Of a stretch of DNA of 64,000 bases, positions 34,292-47,037 are shown piece by piece. A program made the translations under genes and the position numbers. The notes beneath the pieces were generated by a model, which was not told where the DNA came from, made no database searches, and was given only the letters and a program-made list of their open reading frames with translations. The stretch is from Candidatus Nitrospira nitrificans (GTDB taxonomy: Bacteria > Nitrospirota > Nitrospiria > Nitrospirales > Nitrospiraceae), in NCBI RefSeq assembly GCF_001458775.1, contig NZ_CZPZ01000034.1, positions 62,001 through 126,000 of the forward strand, read 5' to 3'. Every line of letters starts with the position of its first letter. The stretch's first letter is position 1.

Positions 34292-35111
34292 CTAGTGCAT
34301 CTCCTCATCGGCGATGGGCACGGGCGTTGCGGATTGCCGATCGATCCATTTTAGAATACGTTCGTGGCGGCGAGTGAGGAAGGTCGTTTTCCGAAGGGGA
34401 TCGTATCTGCGTGGAGACGGCAAAATGGCCGCCAGCCAGGCAGCTTCGTCGATCGTCAGGTCCTCGGCCGACTTCCCGAAGTGATGACGGGCCGCAGCTT
34501 CGGCGCCATAGATGCCGTGCCCCCCATTCGGCGACATTGAGGTACAGCTCGAGAATGCGTTTTTTCGTCAGATGCTGTTCGAGGGAGCGCGTGATCAGTG
34601 CTTCCCGCGCTTTTCGGAACAGGGACCGTTCGGATGACAGGTAGAGGTTTTTGGCCAGCTGCTGGGTAATGGTGCTTCCTCCACGCTTGAATTCGCCTGC
34701 TTCGAGATTGTATTTCGCGGCCTCTTTCATTCCTTCCCAGTCGAATCCTTCGTGAGTGAAAAACGAGGCATCTTCAGCTGCCACGACCGCATGGCGAAGG
34801 TGAGGAGAGATACGTGAGAGCGGCACCCACATCCACTGCCGTCCGCTCGCGTGACGTTGTTTCGTCGCCTGCGCCTGTCGAGCATCCATCAGGGCCGTCG
34901 AGGTCGGGTTGGTCTTTGCCAGGAGGTCGGTGTCGGGAAGCATGATCAGCCAGCCCATGACCAGGAGGCCCAACGGAAGTCCGATGAGTGCGGTGCTCCA
35001 GAGGAGCACACGAGTCACCCTGCGCCGGCCGGTTGACTTGGGCGGAGGAGGGTCGTATGTGTAGTGACGCAGAAAGGTCGGACTGTGATCGGACTTCTGT
35101 CTTGCATCCAT
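34292..35111 (-). pseudogene. mtgA: Monofunctional peptidoglycan transglycosylase, frame-broken at a 6-G run
   Basis: The first frame (from ATG 35111) has a proline-rich cytoplasmic tail, one membrane helix (VLLWSTALIGLPLGLLVMGW), then the GT51 core: AAEDASFFTHEGFDWEGMKE with the catalytic glutamate, KRGGSTITQQLAKNLYLS and TKKRILELYLNVAEWG. Here a run of six G (complement of 34520-34525) shifts the frame. With five G it would read EWGHGIYGAEAAARHHFGKS and continue to the stop at 34292. The intact enzyme polymerises lipid II at the inner membrane. All other motifs are in place, so a sequence error or phase-variable run is plausible. Confidence 0.85.
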
Positions 35112-35130
35112 TGATCAGCCTAACCCGCAC

Positions 35131-35320
35131 TATTCATGAACGCTTCTACTGCAATCGCGAATTCGCTGCTACGACGAGCCTTCGGCGGGCAGGTTCGCCC
35201 TTCGCAACCTCGACATACTGTTTCAAGTATGCCTCGCTTTCTCAGGGCTCCGCGTGCCCGTCTCGCAACGCGACTTCGCCATATCGCCACGAACCGTCAT
35301 GAATACTGCGGGGTAACGAC
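35131..35320. repeat. Intergenic region with palindromic repeat
   Basis: Holds the hairpin CATACT-GTTTCA-AGTATG (35214-35231) and a GGGC/GCCC stem just before it, in a GC-rich stretch that looks like the other dispersed repeats of this window. No gene is supported. The engB start follows. Confidence 0.4.
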
Positions 35321-35941
35321 ATGAAAATCTTCGCCGCTGAGTTTATCAAAAGTTGTCTGTCTCCAGAACAGTTTCCTGCCGGCACTCTCCACGAGGTGGC
35401 CTTCGTGGGGCGCTCCAATGTGGGCAAGTCGTCGTTGATCAATTCGTTGCTCAATCGTCGGGATCTGGCAAAGATCAGCCGGACGCCGGGCAAGACGCGG
35501 GCCGTGAACGTGTTTCTCGTCTCGACCTCCGACCCGGATCTTTCGCAATTCCATCTCGTGGACCTGCCCGGCTATGGATTCGCCAAAGTGTCGAAATCGG
35601 TCCGCACCCAGTGGGGGCCGCTGATGGAAGACTACCTTGTCGGTCGAGCGTCGTTACTCGTGGTCGTGATGTTAGTGGACAGCCGGGTCGCGACCGATCA
35701 GGATTGCCAGACACTCGCGTGGCTTCGTTCGATCCACCGGAATCCCCTCGTCGTTGCGACCAAGGTCGATAAGTTGAAGCCCGGCGAACGGGTCCGCACG
35801 CTCAGCCAGACCCATCGAGCCTTAGGACTCGCCGAGGGGGAGATGTTGATTCCGTACTCATCGGTGACCGGGGATGGGCGGGATCGGATGTGGAGAGCCA
35901 TTCGCGACGTGGCCGGCAGCCTTCGCGCGGATGTTTTGTGA
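35321..35941 (+). CDS. engB: Ribosome-biogenesis GTP-binding protein EngB/YsxC
   Basis: A 206-residue TRAFAC GTPase of the YihA/YsxC group. G1 is GRSNVGKSS (about residues 30-38), followed by SLINSLLNRRDLAKISRTPG with the G2 region T-P-G-K-T-R. G3 is DLPGYGFA, and G4 is TKVDK. These are diagnostic. It binds GTP and helps late assembly of the 50S subunit. It converges on the surA-like gene, with eight bases between the stops. Confidence 0.96.
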   Translation: MKIFAAEFIKSCLSPEQFPAGTLHEVAFVGRSNVGKSSLINSLLNRRDLAKISRTPGKTRAVNVFLVSTSDPDLSQFHLVDLPGYGFAKVSKSVRTQWGPLMEDYLVGRASLLVVVMLVDSRVATDQDCQTLAWLRSIHRNPLVVATKVDKLKPGERVRTLSQTHRALGLAEGEMLIPYSSVTGDGRDRMWRAIRDVAGSLRADVL

Positions 35942-35948
35942 TCTCCGT

Positions 35949-36953
35949 TTATGGTGATGACCGTACAGGCTGCGACTGAGCTTTATCGGCCGCTTGTTCG
36001 AACTTGATCTCGATGTAGGCCTTGTTCTTGAGATCCACCAGCCACGACTGATACATGTCGTCGCTCTTCCGCTGATAGACCAGCTCCTGCACTTCTCGCC
36101 GGACGTCCTCGTATCGGCGAAACTGTTTCGGCTTTCTGTCGTCCATGCGGATGATCTGGATTCCCTCAGGGCTCTCGATGAGATCGGAAATCCCTCCAGG
36201 CACTAACTGAGCGACGGCCTGTTCGATGGTCGGGATGAGTTCCCCTTGCCGGACCAATCCGAGTCGTCCGCCCTGTAAGGCGTTGGCGCCGTCGGAGTAC
36301 CGCATGGCGACGTCTTCAAACTTGTCGCCTCGTTTCAAGTCGTCCATGGCTCGGCGGGCCTTGGTCAAGGTCTCGGCCAATCCATCGGAGAAGCGCGGTC
36401 GAATGAGGATCTGGCTCAGTTGGTATTCTTCGGGAAGCGCGAACCGGTCGCGATGTTCCTCGTAGAACCGCTTGAGCTCGGAGTCTCCGACGGTGATGTT
36501 GCCGCGAATATGCTGGTCGGTGACCCGCATGAGGAGGAGCTGGTCGCGAACGGTCTGCAGATCGCTTGGATTGGCGGTGTCGAGGGGGCTGCCTTGCCGC
36601 TTCATCTGCTCGAGGGCTTGCTTCACTTCCAGATCGGAAACTTGAACCTTTTGAGCCTTGGCTTCCTGCAGTTGCAATCGCCGCTCGATGAGCTTCGTCA
36701 GGGCCATATACTCCGCTGTTTTCAACCGTTGGGCGAGGTCGCTTCCGGCGTGCTCGCGGGAAAGCCGCTCGTGCTCCGTTTCAAATTCACGCTTCACATC
36801 CGACCACATGATCAATTCTGAATTGACGATGGCGACGATGCGATCTTGTAGCCGGGCCTCGGAAAAGGCCGGGGGCCACAGCGCGATCATCAAGAGGGCG
36901 AGCGGCAATTTGAATCGGACCAGCCGATCCGATCCGACCGATGCGTGTCTCAT
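35949..36953 (-). CDS. surA: SurA-like periplasmic peptidyl-prolyl isomerase/chaperone
   Basis: ATG 36953 places the signal peptide (PLALLMIALWPPAFS) near the N-terminus; the frame extends to 36989. About 334 residues. The SurA N-domain is recognisable: LQDRIVAIVNSELIMWSDVK. One parvulin domain follows at about 180-270 (PEEYQLSQILIRPRF, FEDVAMRYSDGANALQGGRL, LIESPEGIQIIRM). SurA chaperones outer-membrane proteins through the periplasm. It is the last gene of the leftward rfaE2-mfd-ppiC-surA unit. E. coli SurA has two parvulin domains; this has one. Confidence 0.88.
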   Translation of the reverse strand: MRHASVGSDRLVRFKLPLALLMIALWPPAFSEARLQDRIVAIVNSELIMWSDVKREFETEHERLSREHAGSDLAQRLKTAEYMALTKLIERRLQLQEAKAQKVQVSDLEVKQALEQMKRQGSPLDTANPSDLQTVRDQLLLMRVTDQHIRGNITVGDSELKRFYEEHRDRFALPEEYQLSQILIRPRFSDGLAETLTKARRAMDDLKRGDKFEDVAMRYSDGANALQGGRLGLVRQGELIPTIEQAVAQLVPGGISDLIESPEGIQIIRMDDRKPKQFRRYEDVRREVQELVYQRKSDDMYQSWLVDLKNKAYIEIKFEQAADKAQSQPVRSSP

Positions 36954-37052
36954 GGTGCGTTCATCTTGCGGCAGAGAGCTCTGATGCATGATTCTACACG
37001 AAGCGGCGGGTTGGTGGATATCGAGTAGGTCGGCTTTTGCAACATCCTCGAG

Positions 37053-37949
37053 TCAGCGTTTCCCGGTGTCCTCGGTGATATGGCGGGAGGCTTCGGCAAA
37101 GCGAACCGCGGCATTGGCTCGAATGTCGGCGATGACTTCTTCGAATCGTTTGCGGCGCTTATCGGACAATAATTCTTGTCGGAGTCGTTCCTGCGTCGCC
37201 AAGTCGGCTTGGATGATGGCTTCGTCGAGCGGGGTCAGCACGACCAGGTAATAGCCGTGGTCGGTCTTAATCGGCGCGCTGACGATCCCAAGTTTGAGGG
37301 TGTGAATGACGGCATCGACCTCGGGGGGGACCAGACCTTTCCGGTAGGGCCCCAGCTCGCCGCCCTTCGATTTCGTCTTTTCGTCGATCGAGTAGCGCTG
37401 CGCAAACTTGGAAAAATTACCGCCGCGATGCACCTGTGCTTCCAGGTCCTTGGCGGCATACACATTAGGGAGCAGCATCACCGAGACATCGGCCTTCAAG
37501 GGATCCAAGAGCTGGCTGGCGTGCTTTTCATAATAGGCGTCGAGTTCGGCCTGGGTGAGCTCGACCTTGGATTGGAGCTTGTCTTTCAGCAGCTCGTCGA
37601 GAATCAACTGTTCCTTATACCGCTGTGTCTTGTCTCGAATGCTATCGTCTTGATCGAGCCCTCGGCGACGGGCTTCCTGCATCAACAGCTCTCGGGTGAT
37701 GAGTTCGTCCAGGAATCGTTGCTTGCCCCCCTCCTTCTCGTAGCGGGAGCGCGTGGCCTTGGAGAGTTCGCCCCACCGAAAGTCAAATTCGGTTTGGGTG
37801 ATGGCTCGCCCATTCACCAGGGCGACGACCGGTTCTTCATGTCGCTCGCCACATCCGGACATCACCGGCCCCACACCGGCTAAGAGGCCGGCGAGTAGTC
37901 CAGGGAGGCAATATGTTCTTCGGAATATGAGTAACCGGAAGGGCATCAT
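37053..37949 (-). CDS. PpiC/SurA-type peptidyl-prolyl isomerase lipoprotein
   Basis: ATG 37949 is preferred, because earlier starts overlap mfd. The signal ends in the lipobox VMSGC about residue 32. The N-terminal helices include VVALVNGRAITQTEFDFRWG and the parvulin-type domain DVSVMLLPNVYAAKDLEAQV, FAQRYSIDEKTKSKGGELGP, IKTDHGYYLVVL. It is a membrane-anchored foldase, probably on the inner leaflet of the outer membrane or outer face of the inner membrane. It precedes the surA-like gene in the same operon and may be its paralogue. Confidence 0.85.
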   Translation of the reverse strand: MMPFRLLIFRRTYCLPGLLAGLLAGVGPVMSGCGERHEEPVVALVNGRAITQTEFDFRWGELSKATRSRYEKEGGKQRFLDELITRELLMQEARRRGLDQDDSIRDKTQRYKEQLILDELLKDKLQSKVELTQAELDAYYEKHASQLLDPLKADVSVMLLPNVYAAKDLEAQVHRGGNFSKFAQRYSIDEKTKSKGGELGPYRKGLVPPEVDAVIHTLKLGIVSAPIKTDHGYYLVVLTPLDEAIIQADLATQERLRQELLSDKRRKRFEEVIADIRANAAVRFAEASRHITEDTGKR

Positions 37950-37974
37950 AAGTTGCGGCGCCAATCGATCTCGC

Positions 37975-40900
37975 TTACGAGACAGTCGTATCCCTTTGGA
38001 TGGTCTTGGTATCACAGAGATCGAGGCTTTGCAAGATTGCGTTGAGTTCCGAAAAAAGCGAGGGCCAATCGCTATGACGCATCTGAATTTCGAATGCGAC
38101 GGGGCTCAGGAGGCGCAGCCGCTTCTTCAGCTGATCCATCAATCGGTGGACGGAGCTCTCGGGGATGACGGCCTTCGGGTGGAACACAACTTTGGTCGTC
38201 TGGTCGTGCACCTCGATCGAAGCCAGGCGAAGACGTTTGGCGTGGGTCTGGAGTTGCATGACTTCAAGCAGTCGCTCGACCGGTTCCGGAGGGGGACCGT
38301 AACGGTCCTGAATCTCCCCATGCAACAGAGCCAGCTCACCGATCTGACCGCAAGCCGTCAGCCGTTTATAGAGGGACAGACGGTGGTGCGGGTCGGTCAC
38401 ATATTGTTCCGGAATAAACGCCGAAACCGGGAACTGCAATGTCGGGTCGGGGTCTTCCTCGATCACATGCCCCTTCAACCGCTGAACTGCCTGCTCCACC
38501 ATTTGCATGTAGAGATCCAACCCGATCGCGGCGATATGCCCCGACTGCTGTTTGCCCAGAAGATTGCCGGCCCCTCGAATCTCAAGGTCCGCCGCGGCGA
38601 TACGGAACCCGGATCCCAGCTCCGTGAACTGTTGAATCGCGATCAATCGCTTCTGGGCATCGCCGGTCAATGTCCCTTCATCGGGAATCAGGAAGTACGC
38701 GTAAGCTTGCTCTCCGCCACGCCCGACTCGCCCGCGTAATTGGTACAACTGCGCGAGGCCGAACAGGTCGGCCCGATTGACGATGATGGTGTTGGCGTTG
38801 GGGACATCGAGCCCGGACTGGATGATGGCCGAAGCGATCAGGACATCCGCCTCGCGCTTCACGAATTTCAGCATCACGGCTTCCAACGGCCTCGCATCCA
38901 TCTGGCCGTGGGCCATGACCATCCGGGCTTCGGGAACCAATTGATGCAGCCATGCCCCGATCCGTTCCATGGTTTCGACTCGATTGTGGACGAAATAGAT
39001 CTGTCCGCCACGCCCGAGTTCACGCAGGATGGCGTCTCGCACGGCCTTGTCGCTGAACCGGACCACTTCCGTCTTGATCGCCAGTCGTCCGGCCGGCGGG
39101 GTGTCGATGATCGAGAGATCCCGCACGCTCGACATCGCCATTTGCAGGGTGCGCGGAATGGGAGTGGCGGTCAGCGTCAGCACGTCGACCTGGGTGCGAA
39201 GTTGCTTCAGGCGCTCTTTATGTTTGACGCCGAACCATTGTTCTTCGTCGATGATGACGAGGCCAAGTTGTCGGAATGCCACGTCTTTCTGCAGCAGACG
39301 GTGCGTGCCGATCACGATGTCGACCGTTCCCGCGCCGACATCCTTCAGAGTCGCTTTGGCCTCCTTGGGCGATTGAAACCGTGAGAGCAGCGCGACGCGC
39401 ATCGGAAAGGGCGCGAATCGCTCGGCGAAGTTCTCATAGTGTTGATGGGCCAGGAGCGTCGTCGGCACCAGCACCGCCACTTGGCGGTCATGCTCCACGG
39501 CCTTGAAGGCCGCGCGCATGGCCACTTCGGTCTTTCCGTATCCGACGTCCCCGCAGACCAGCCGATCCATGGGTTTGGTCGACTCCATGTCGCGGCCGAT
39601 GTCCGCGATGGCCCTGAGCTGATCCGATGTTTCCTCGTATTCAAAGGCGGCTTCGAATTCGTGGTACAGGGTCGTCGTCGAGCCGTAGGCATTCCGTTTC
39701 ACCAGTTCGCGGTTGGCGTAGAGATCGATCAGCTCTTGCGCCATTTCCTCGATGTTTTTCTTCACCCGCGCGGTGGTCTTGGCCCAACTGGTACCGCCCA
39801 GGCGATCCAGCCGAGGGACATGGCCTTCGGCTCCGCCGTACCGTTGCACCTGATTCAATCGATCGAGAGGAACATAGAGAGTATCTCCGCCGGAGAACTC
39901 GAGAATCAGGAAGTCGCTCTCGAAATCTTGGACCGACAGGCGCTTGAGCCCTCGATATTTGGCGATGCCGTGCTGAACATGCACGACATAGTCGCCCACG
40001 TTGAGATCTTCCAAAGAGGAGAGGAAGGTCGCGGTTCTGCTTTTCGGTTGCGGTTTGTGGCGGGCGCCCTTTGCGAAGAGCTCTTCTTCCGTCAGGAGCG
40101 CGAGCCGAAAGTCTCCGGAGAGAAACCCCGCCGACAGATCGCCGTGCAGCACATAAAACGGTCGCTTTCCGGTTCGCTGGCTTGACCAGGCCGTCGGGTT
40201 CCACGGGTCGGCGGGTAAATCGTGTTCTCGGAGCAGGGCGAGCAAGCGGTCGACTTGCCCGCGGCTTCGGGCGACCAAGACGACCCGATGTTCGTTCCGG
40301 AGCCCTTCTAACAGGCTCAGGGTCTGGCTGAAGGCGGTACCCCTGATTCCGAGTCCGATGCTGCCGGGCGTTTGGGCGGAAAACACAAACGTCTGATCCC
40401 AGGTCGCGTCGGGCGCCGCTAGGGGCTCAAGAGCCAACATGGGCCAGGGCGCGATCCGCTGTTGGATGCCCTCCCAGGTGAGAAAGAGCCGTTCGGGCGA
40501 GGGATACGGCTGGGTGGCATCCCGGTCGACATGACGGAGATAGCCGTCGTCGATCTTCTCCCAGGCAGTCTCGCAGGCTTTTTTCAGCGCATCCAGTTGA
40601 TCGAGCGCGAGGAAAGGAACCGCTGTGAGATAGTCGAACAGGGTGTCCATGGAATCGTACAGGTCAGGGCTTCGCCACTCCGCATCCGCTTGGATCGGCA
40701 CGATCGCCTCCGGCGCATGTGGAGGCCGAACGAATTCCCGCGCCGGCAACACCCAGCCCTCGTTCAATTTTGTGATGGAGGTCTGGGTCGAGGCGTCGAA
40801 CAAACGAATGGATTCGACATGATCCCCGAGAAACTCCACCCGGACCGGATTCGCGTACGCGGTCGAGAAGATATCGATGATGCCGCCACGGACGCTGAAC

Positions 40901-41445
40901 TCTCCAGGAATTTCCACGACGGACACCCGCCGGTATCCCAGGCGAAGGAGGTTGGTGATCAGTGACTCCCGTTCGAAGGCGGCACCCGTTTGGAAGTGGA
41001 AGATCGCCTGCTCGAAGGTCGAGCGTGGGATGACACGATGCATCGCGGCGGCGACGGAGGTGACGAGGATGCTGGGCGGGTTGATGAGCAGGCGATGGAG
41101 TGTCGTCATCCGGTGCGCAATCAATCCGACATGCGGCGCCGTCGCTTCGTAGGGAAGTGTTTCCCACTCCGGGAACCACGCCAGGTCCTCGACCGGACGA
41201 CCTATGAGTCCATGGAAGAAGCACAGGTCATTGAAGATTCGTTCGGCCGAGTCGTCGTTCGGAGTCACTACCACACAGAGACCGGCTCGATCCGGAGTCG
41301 CTTGGGGGATGTCGTTCAGTAGGGTCAGGGCGCAAGCCGCGGTCGAGCCGTGCGCCCCAAGCAGACAGGCGCGAGCTTGTCCTTGGCTCAGTGCCGAACG
41401 AAGGGGGACAAGCCAGGCTGGGGGTTGGATCTGAGCTTCAGACAC
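37975..41445 (-). CDS. mfd: Transcription-repair coupling factor Mfd
   Basis: A full-length 1156-residue Mfd. The UvrB-like N-terminal part has DLAWFPEWETLPYEATAPHV and the VRGGIIDIFSTAY segment. The RNA-polymerase interaction domain is near 490-560 (LNVGDYVVHVQHGIAKYRGL). Helicase motifs follow: RLVCGDVGYGKTEVAMRAAF (I), DEEQWFG (II), TATPIPRTLQMAMSS (III), QSGLDVPNANTIIVNRAD and QLRGRVGRGGEQAYAYF (VI). The C-terminal TRCF domain is present. It releases stalled RNA polymerase and recruits UvrA. The rfaE2 stop lies three bases upstream of its start, so the two are coupled. Confidence 0.97.
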   Translation of the reverse strand: MSEAQIQPPAWLVPLRSALSQGQARACLLGAHGSTAACALTLLNDIPQATPDRAGLCVVVTPNDDSAERIFNDLCFFHGLIGRPVEDLAWFPEWETLPYEATAPHVGLIAHRMTTLHRLLINPPSILVTSVAAAMHRVIPRSTFEQAIFHFQTGAAFERESLITNLLRLGYRRVSVVEIPGEFSVRGGIIDIFSTAYANPVRVEFLGDHVESIRLFDASTQTSITKLNEGWVLPAREFVRPPHAPEAIVPIQADAEWRSPDLYDSMDTLFDYLTAVPFLALDQLDALKKACETAWEKIDDGYLRHVDRDATQPYPSPERLFLTWEGIQQRIAPWPMLALEPLAAPDATWDQTFVFSAQTPGSIGLGIRGTAFSQTLSLLEGLRNEHRVVLVARSRGQVDRLLALLREHDLPADPWNPTAWSSQRTGKRPFYVLHGDLSAGFLSGDFRLALLTEEELFAKGARHKPQPKSRTATFLSSLEDLNVGDYVVHVQHGIAKYRGLKRLSVQDFESDFLILEFSGGDTLYVPLDRLNQVQRYGGAEGHVPRLDRLGGTSWAKTTARVKKNIEEMAQELIDLYANRELVKRNAYGSTTTLYHEFEAAFEYEETSDQLRAIADIGRDMESTKPMDRLVCGDVGYGKTEVAMRAAFKAVEHDRQVAVLVPTTLLAHQHYENFAERFAPFPMRVALLSRFQSPKEAKATLKDVGAGTVDIVIGTHRLLQKDVAFRQLGLVIIDEEQWFGVKHKERLKQLRTQVDVLTLTATPIPRTLQMAMSSVRDLSIIDTPPAGRLAIKTEVVRFSDKAVRDAILRELGRGGQIYFVHNRVETMERIGAWLHQLVPEARMVMAHGQMDARPLEAVMLKFVKREADVLIASAIIQSGLDVPNANTIIVNRADLFGLAQLYQLRGRVGRGGEQAYAYFLIPDEGTLTGDAQKRLIAIQQFTELGSGFRIAAADLEIRGAGNLLGKQQSGHIAAIGLDLYMQMVEQAVQRLKGHVIEEDPDPTLQFPVSAFIPEQYVTDPHHRLSLYKRLTACGQIGELALLHGEIQDRYGPPPEPVERLLEVMQLQTHAKRLRLASIEVHDQTTKVVFHPKAVIPESSVHRLMDQLKKRLRLLSPVAFEIQMRHSDWPSLFSELNAILQSLDLCDTKTIQRDTTVS

Positions 41446-41448
41446 GCA

Positions 41449-41931
41449 TCACTTCACAGCCGAGCGAATGCGCTGAAGAAGCCCCGTGGTCGACATGCCG
41501 GGAACCAGCGGGATCGTCTTGACCGCACCTCCGCGAGCTTCGACAATTTCCCGGCCGATGATCTGGTCGATCATCCAATCCCCTCCCTTCACCAGGACGT
41601 CCGGTTGGACGGCCGCGATGAGCTGGAGCGGAGTGGGTTCGTCGAAAATGACCACAAGATCCACACAGCCTAAGGCGGCCAGCACCTCAGCCCTGTGTGC
41701 TTCCGGCACGATGGGCCGGTCGGGTGCCTTGTCCAGCGTACGGACCGAGGCATCACTGTTGACCCCGACGACAAGGACATCGCCGAGGGCCCTGGCGGCT
41801 TGTAGGTATCTGGTATGTCCGACATGCATCAAGTCGAAACAGCCGTTTGTGAACACGATCCGTTTTCCGTTTGCCCGTTCACCGGAAAGCGCGGAGAGGA
41901 GTCGATCGCGTGGCAACACTTTTGTGATCAT
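41449..41931 (-). CDS. rfaE2: D-glycero-beta-D-manno-heptose 1-phosphate adenylyltransferase
   Basis: A 160-residue cytidylyltransferase-fold protein. The signature is VFTNGCFDLMHVGHTRYLQA with the H-x-G-H nucleotide motif at about residues 37-40, then VVGVNSDASVRTLDK and a C-terminal VPGMSTTGLLQRI (S-T-T/S-x-x-I). It adenylates heptose-1-phosphate in ADP-heptose synthesis for LPS core. The kinase half of HldE is absent, so the kinase must be separate and lies outside the window. gmhA, an earlier step, is found at 47021. First gene of the unit containing mfd. Confidence 0.93.
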   Translation of the reverse strand: MITKVLPRDRLLSALSGERANGKRIVFTNGCFDLMHVGHTRYLQAARALGDVLVVGVNSDASVRTLDKAPDRPIVPEAHRAEVLAALGCVDLVVIFDEPTPLQLIAAVQPDVLVKGGDWMIDQIIGREIVEARGGAVKTIPLVPGMSTTGLLQRIRSAVK

Positions 41932-42164
41932 GCTCCCATCATACCGTGCAGATCGCCCTGTCGGCTACATGGAAAGAAAGTCGGACTGGACGGTGCCCGC
42001 CGTCCGGGGCTCGTACATCCTTTCGTGATGCACACGATGTTTCAGCAGAATCCTGGTGTTACCGGACCGGTTGCCACATAATGAACCGATACGGCACATA
42101 CCAGACTCGAAGGCCTGGGCAAGGGACTTGGGCTAGAGTCACGGATGTGCTTGGAGCAGGGGCG

Positions 42165-45326
<3,162 letters not shown>

Positions 45327-45355
45327 GCTGCATCTCCAGCAGTTCCCCCCCTCTC

Positions 45356-46051
45356 TCAGGTCAACTCAAGCGTCAATTGTTCCGGTGCTCCGGCACGCTT
45401 CGTCGATCCGGCTGACCGAGGTGATGGGTCCGAGGCCTGAGTCGGGTAGGGCGTGGGATGATCCTCGATCAGTTGAGTCGGCGACACGAGTTCCTGCAAG
45501 GCGCCTTGGCAGGATCCGCAGTGATGACGCTTGGGCTGGATCGTTCTTCGGTGCCGTTGATACAGTCGCCCGCAGTCTTGGCATCGCCAGGCGAATTTCG
45601 ATAAGGCCAGCACTTCCTTCTCCAGCGTGTGGTAGGTCGTCACGGCGACTTCTCCGGATCGATTCATCTGTGCCATCTTCCGCAAAAACTCCAAGCCATG
45701 ATCAGGTCGACGTTTCAATACATCGAATTGCCATTGATGAATCATTTCATGAGCCAAGGTGTTGAGCAGTTCCTGTTCCGCGTATGGTGTCCGCGCGGCG
45801 AGCTGTTCAAAGAGCGGGAGGGACAGGCGAATTTCTCGATGACTGTGAGTGAGGGCGGGAGGGAAGAATGCCTTTGAGCCTTCGCGACAGGCAAACATCC
45901 CGACCGAGGAGGTCAAGCGCTGACTCCAGACGATCTCGATCGGCTTGAGTGCACCGGAAAAGTACTGTGTGTTCAAGCGCTGCCAACGAGCTTGCAGGCA
46001 TTCCGAGGAAAGGACCACTGAAAGGCTCGGAGCGGACGGGGTTGGGCTCAT
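45356..46051 (-). CDS. SprT-like zinc metalloprotease-fold protein
   Basis: A 231-residue protein with the SprT domain. FSGALKPIEIVWSQRL starts the domain, TLAHEMIHQWQFD holds the zinc-binding H-E-x-x-H (about residue 110), and HGLEFLRKMAQMNR gives the third ligand region. A C-terminal zinc ribbon follows: WRCQDCGRLYQRHRR, then HHCGSCQGALQEL. The human SprT-domain relative SPRTN removes DNA-protein crosslinks; the bacterial role is less certain. The start codon overlaps the stop of the deoxyhypusine-synthase-like gene (ATGA). Confidence 0.85.
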   Translation of the reverse strand: MSPTPSAPSLSVVLSSECLQARWQRLNTQYFSGALKPIEIVWSQRLTSSVGMFACREGSKAFFPPALTHSHREIRLSLPLFEQLAARTPYAEQELLNTLAHEMIHQWQFDVLKRRPDHGLEFLRKMAQMNRSGEVAVTTYHTLEKEVLALSKFAWRCQDCGRLYQRHRRTIQPKRHHCGSCQGALQELVSPTQLIEDHPTPYPTQASDPSPRSAGSTKRAGAPEQLTLELT

Positions 46052-47037
46052 CCCAATTCCTCCAGCACGGCCGCCGCGAGCAACGGCAGCATGATCTCGT
46101 GGTGACCGGTCAAGGAATAGCCCCGGCCGCCTTTTTGCGTGGGGCGACGCACGACGTTGGTCTGCGGCCGGTAATGGGAGAGAAAGTCCATGTTCACGGT
46201 CGTGATATCGGCGATCGGATGGCCGAGATTTCTCCCTAACGACAGTGTTTTCAGAAAGACCTCCGGCAGAATCACAGCCGAGCCGACGTTCAGATAGACG
46301 CCACCTTCCATCCCGGCGACGACAGCGGTCAGACGCCTGAAGTCCAGGAGAGAAGTGGCTCCAATGGCTGCGCCGTCCGCGGAGGGGTGCATGTGGATAA
46401 TGTCGGTTCCGACCGCGACATGCACGGTCACCGGAATTCCGAGTGTCGCTCCTGTGGCGAGAATGCTGACGGCTCGATTCGGGAATTGATCGGCTGTGTG
46501 GTTGATGTAGCGTCCGATGGCTTCACCCAGTCCATGGCCGTCCTTCGCGCCACGCGTGATGGCTTCATTCAGAATCCGCCCCGTTTCCTCCGCCATGCCG
46601 AACCGCCCCTCGTCGATCTCGGCATCGACTTCTTCGGAGGTGTGACCCATGAGGGCCAATTCAAAGTCGTGAATAATTCCGGCTCCGTTCATGGCCACGG
46701 CCGTGACGATGCCACGTTCCATCAAGTCGGTGATGATCGGGGAGAGGCCCACCTTGATGACATGGGCGCCGATTCCGAGGATGACGGGGCGACGCCGTCG
46801 ATGTGCTTTCACGACGGCCTGGGCGACGGCCCGCAACGTTTTGACCGCGAGAATGTTCGGGAGGCGGGCATAGAATGTCGAGAACGTCCCCCCGCGTTTC
46901 CACGGCGCGGCCAAGTCCGAAAGCCGGACCTTGCTGTGCCGTTTTTTCAGCGGATAGGTCCTGAGATCCGATGCATTGATCGGAGGGATCAAGGCGGGAG
47001 GCCGAGTCGAGAGAGTCCGGTCAGGACGCTTTCCCAA
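46048..47037 (-). CDS. Deoxyhypusine-synthase-like protein
   Basis: A 329-residue protein. Strands such as RRPVILGIGAHVIKVGLSPI, TAVAMNGAGIIHDFELALMG, HTSEEVDAEIDEGRFGMAEE and GIPVTVHVAVGTDIIHMHP match the general pattern of the deoxyhypusine synthase fold (COG1899). In true synthases an active-site lysine lies after an acid-rich SGA..EAV.WGK; here the comparable stretch is NVGSAVILPEVFLKTLSL, so catalysis may differ. Bacteria lack eIF5A, so the substrate is unknown; polyamine chemistry is only a guess. It overlaps gmhA by 17 bases and sprT by four, forming a tight leftward operon. Confidence 0.65.
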   Translation of the reverse strand: MGKRPDRTLSTRPPALIPPINASDLRTYPLKKRHSKVRLSDLAAPWKRGGTFSTFYARLPNILAVKTLRAVAQAVVKAHRRRRPVILGIGAHVIKVGLSPIITDLMERGIVTAVAMNGAGIIHDFELALMGHTSEEVDAEIDEGRFGMAEETGRILNEAITRGAKDGHGLGEAIGRYINHTADQFPNRAVSILATGATLGIPVTVHVAVGTDIIHMHPSADGAAIGATSLLDFRRLTAVVAGMEGGVYLNVGSAVILPEVFLKTLSLGRNLGHPIADITTVNMDFLSHYRPQTNVVRRPTQKGGRGYSLTGHHEIMLPLLAAAVLEELG

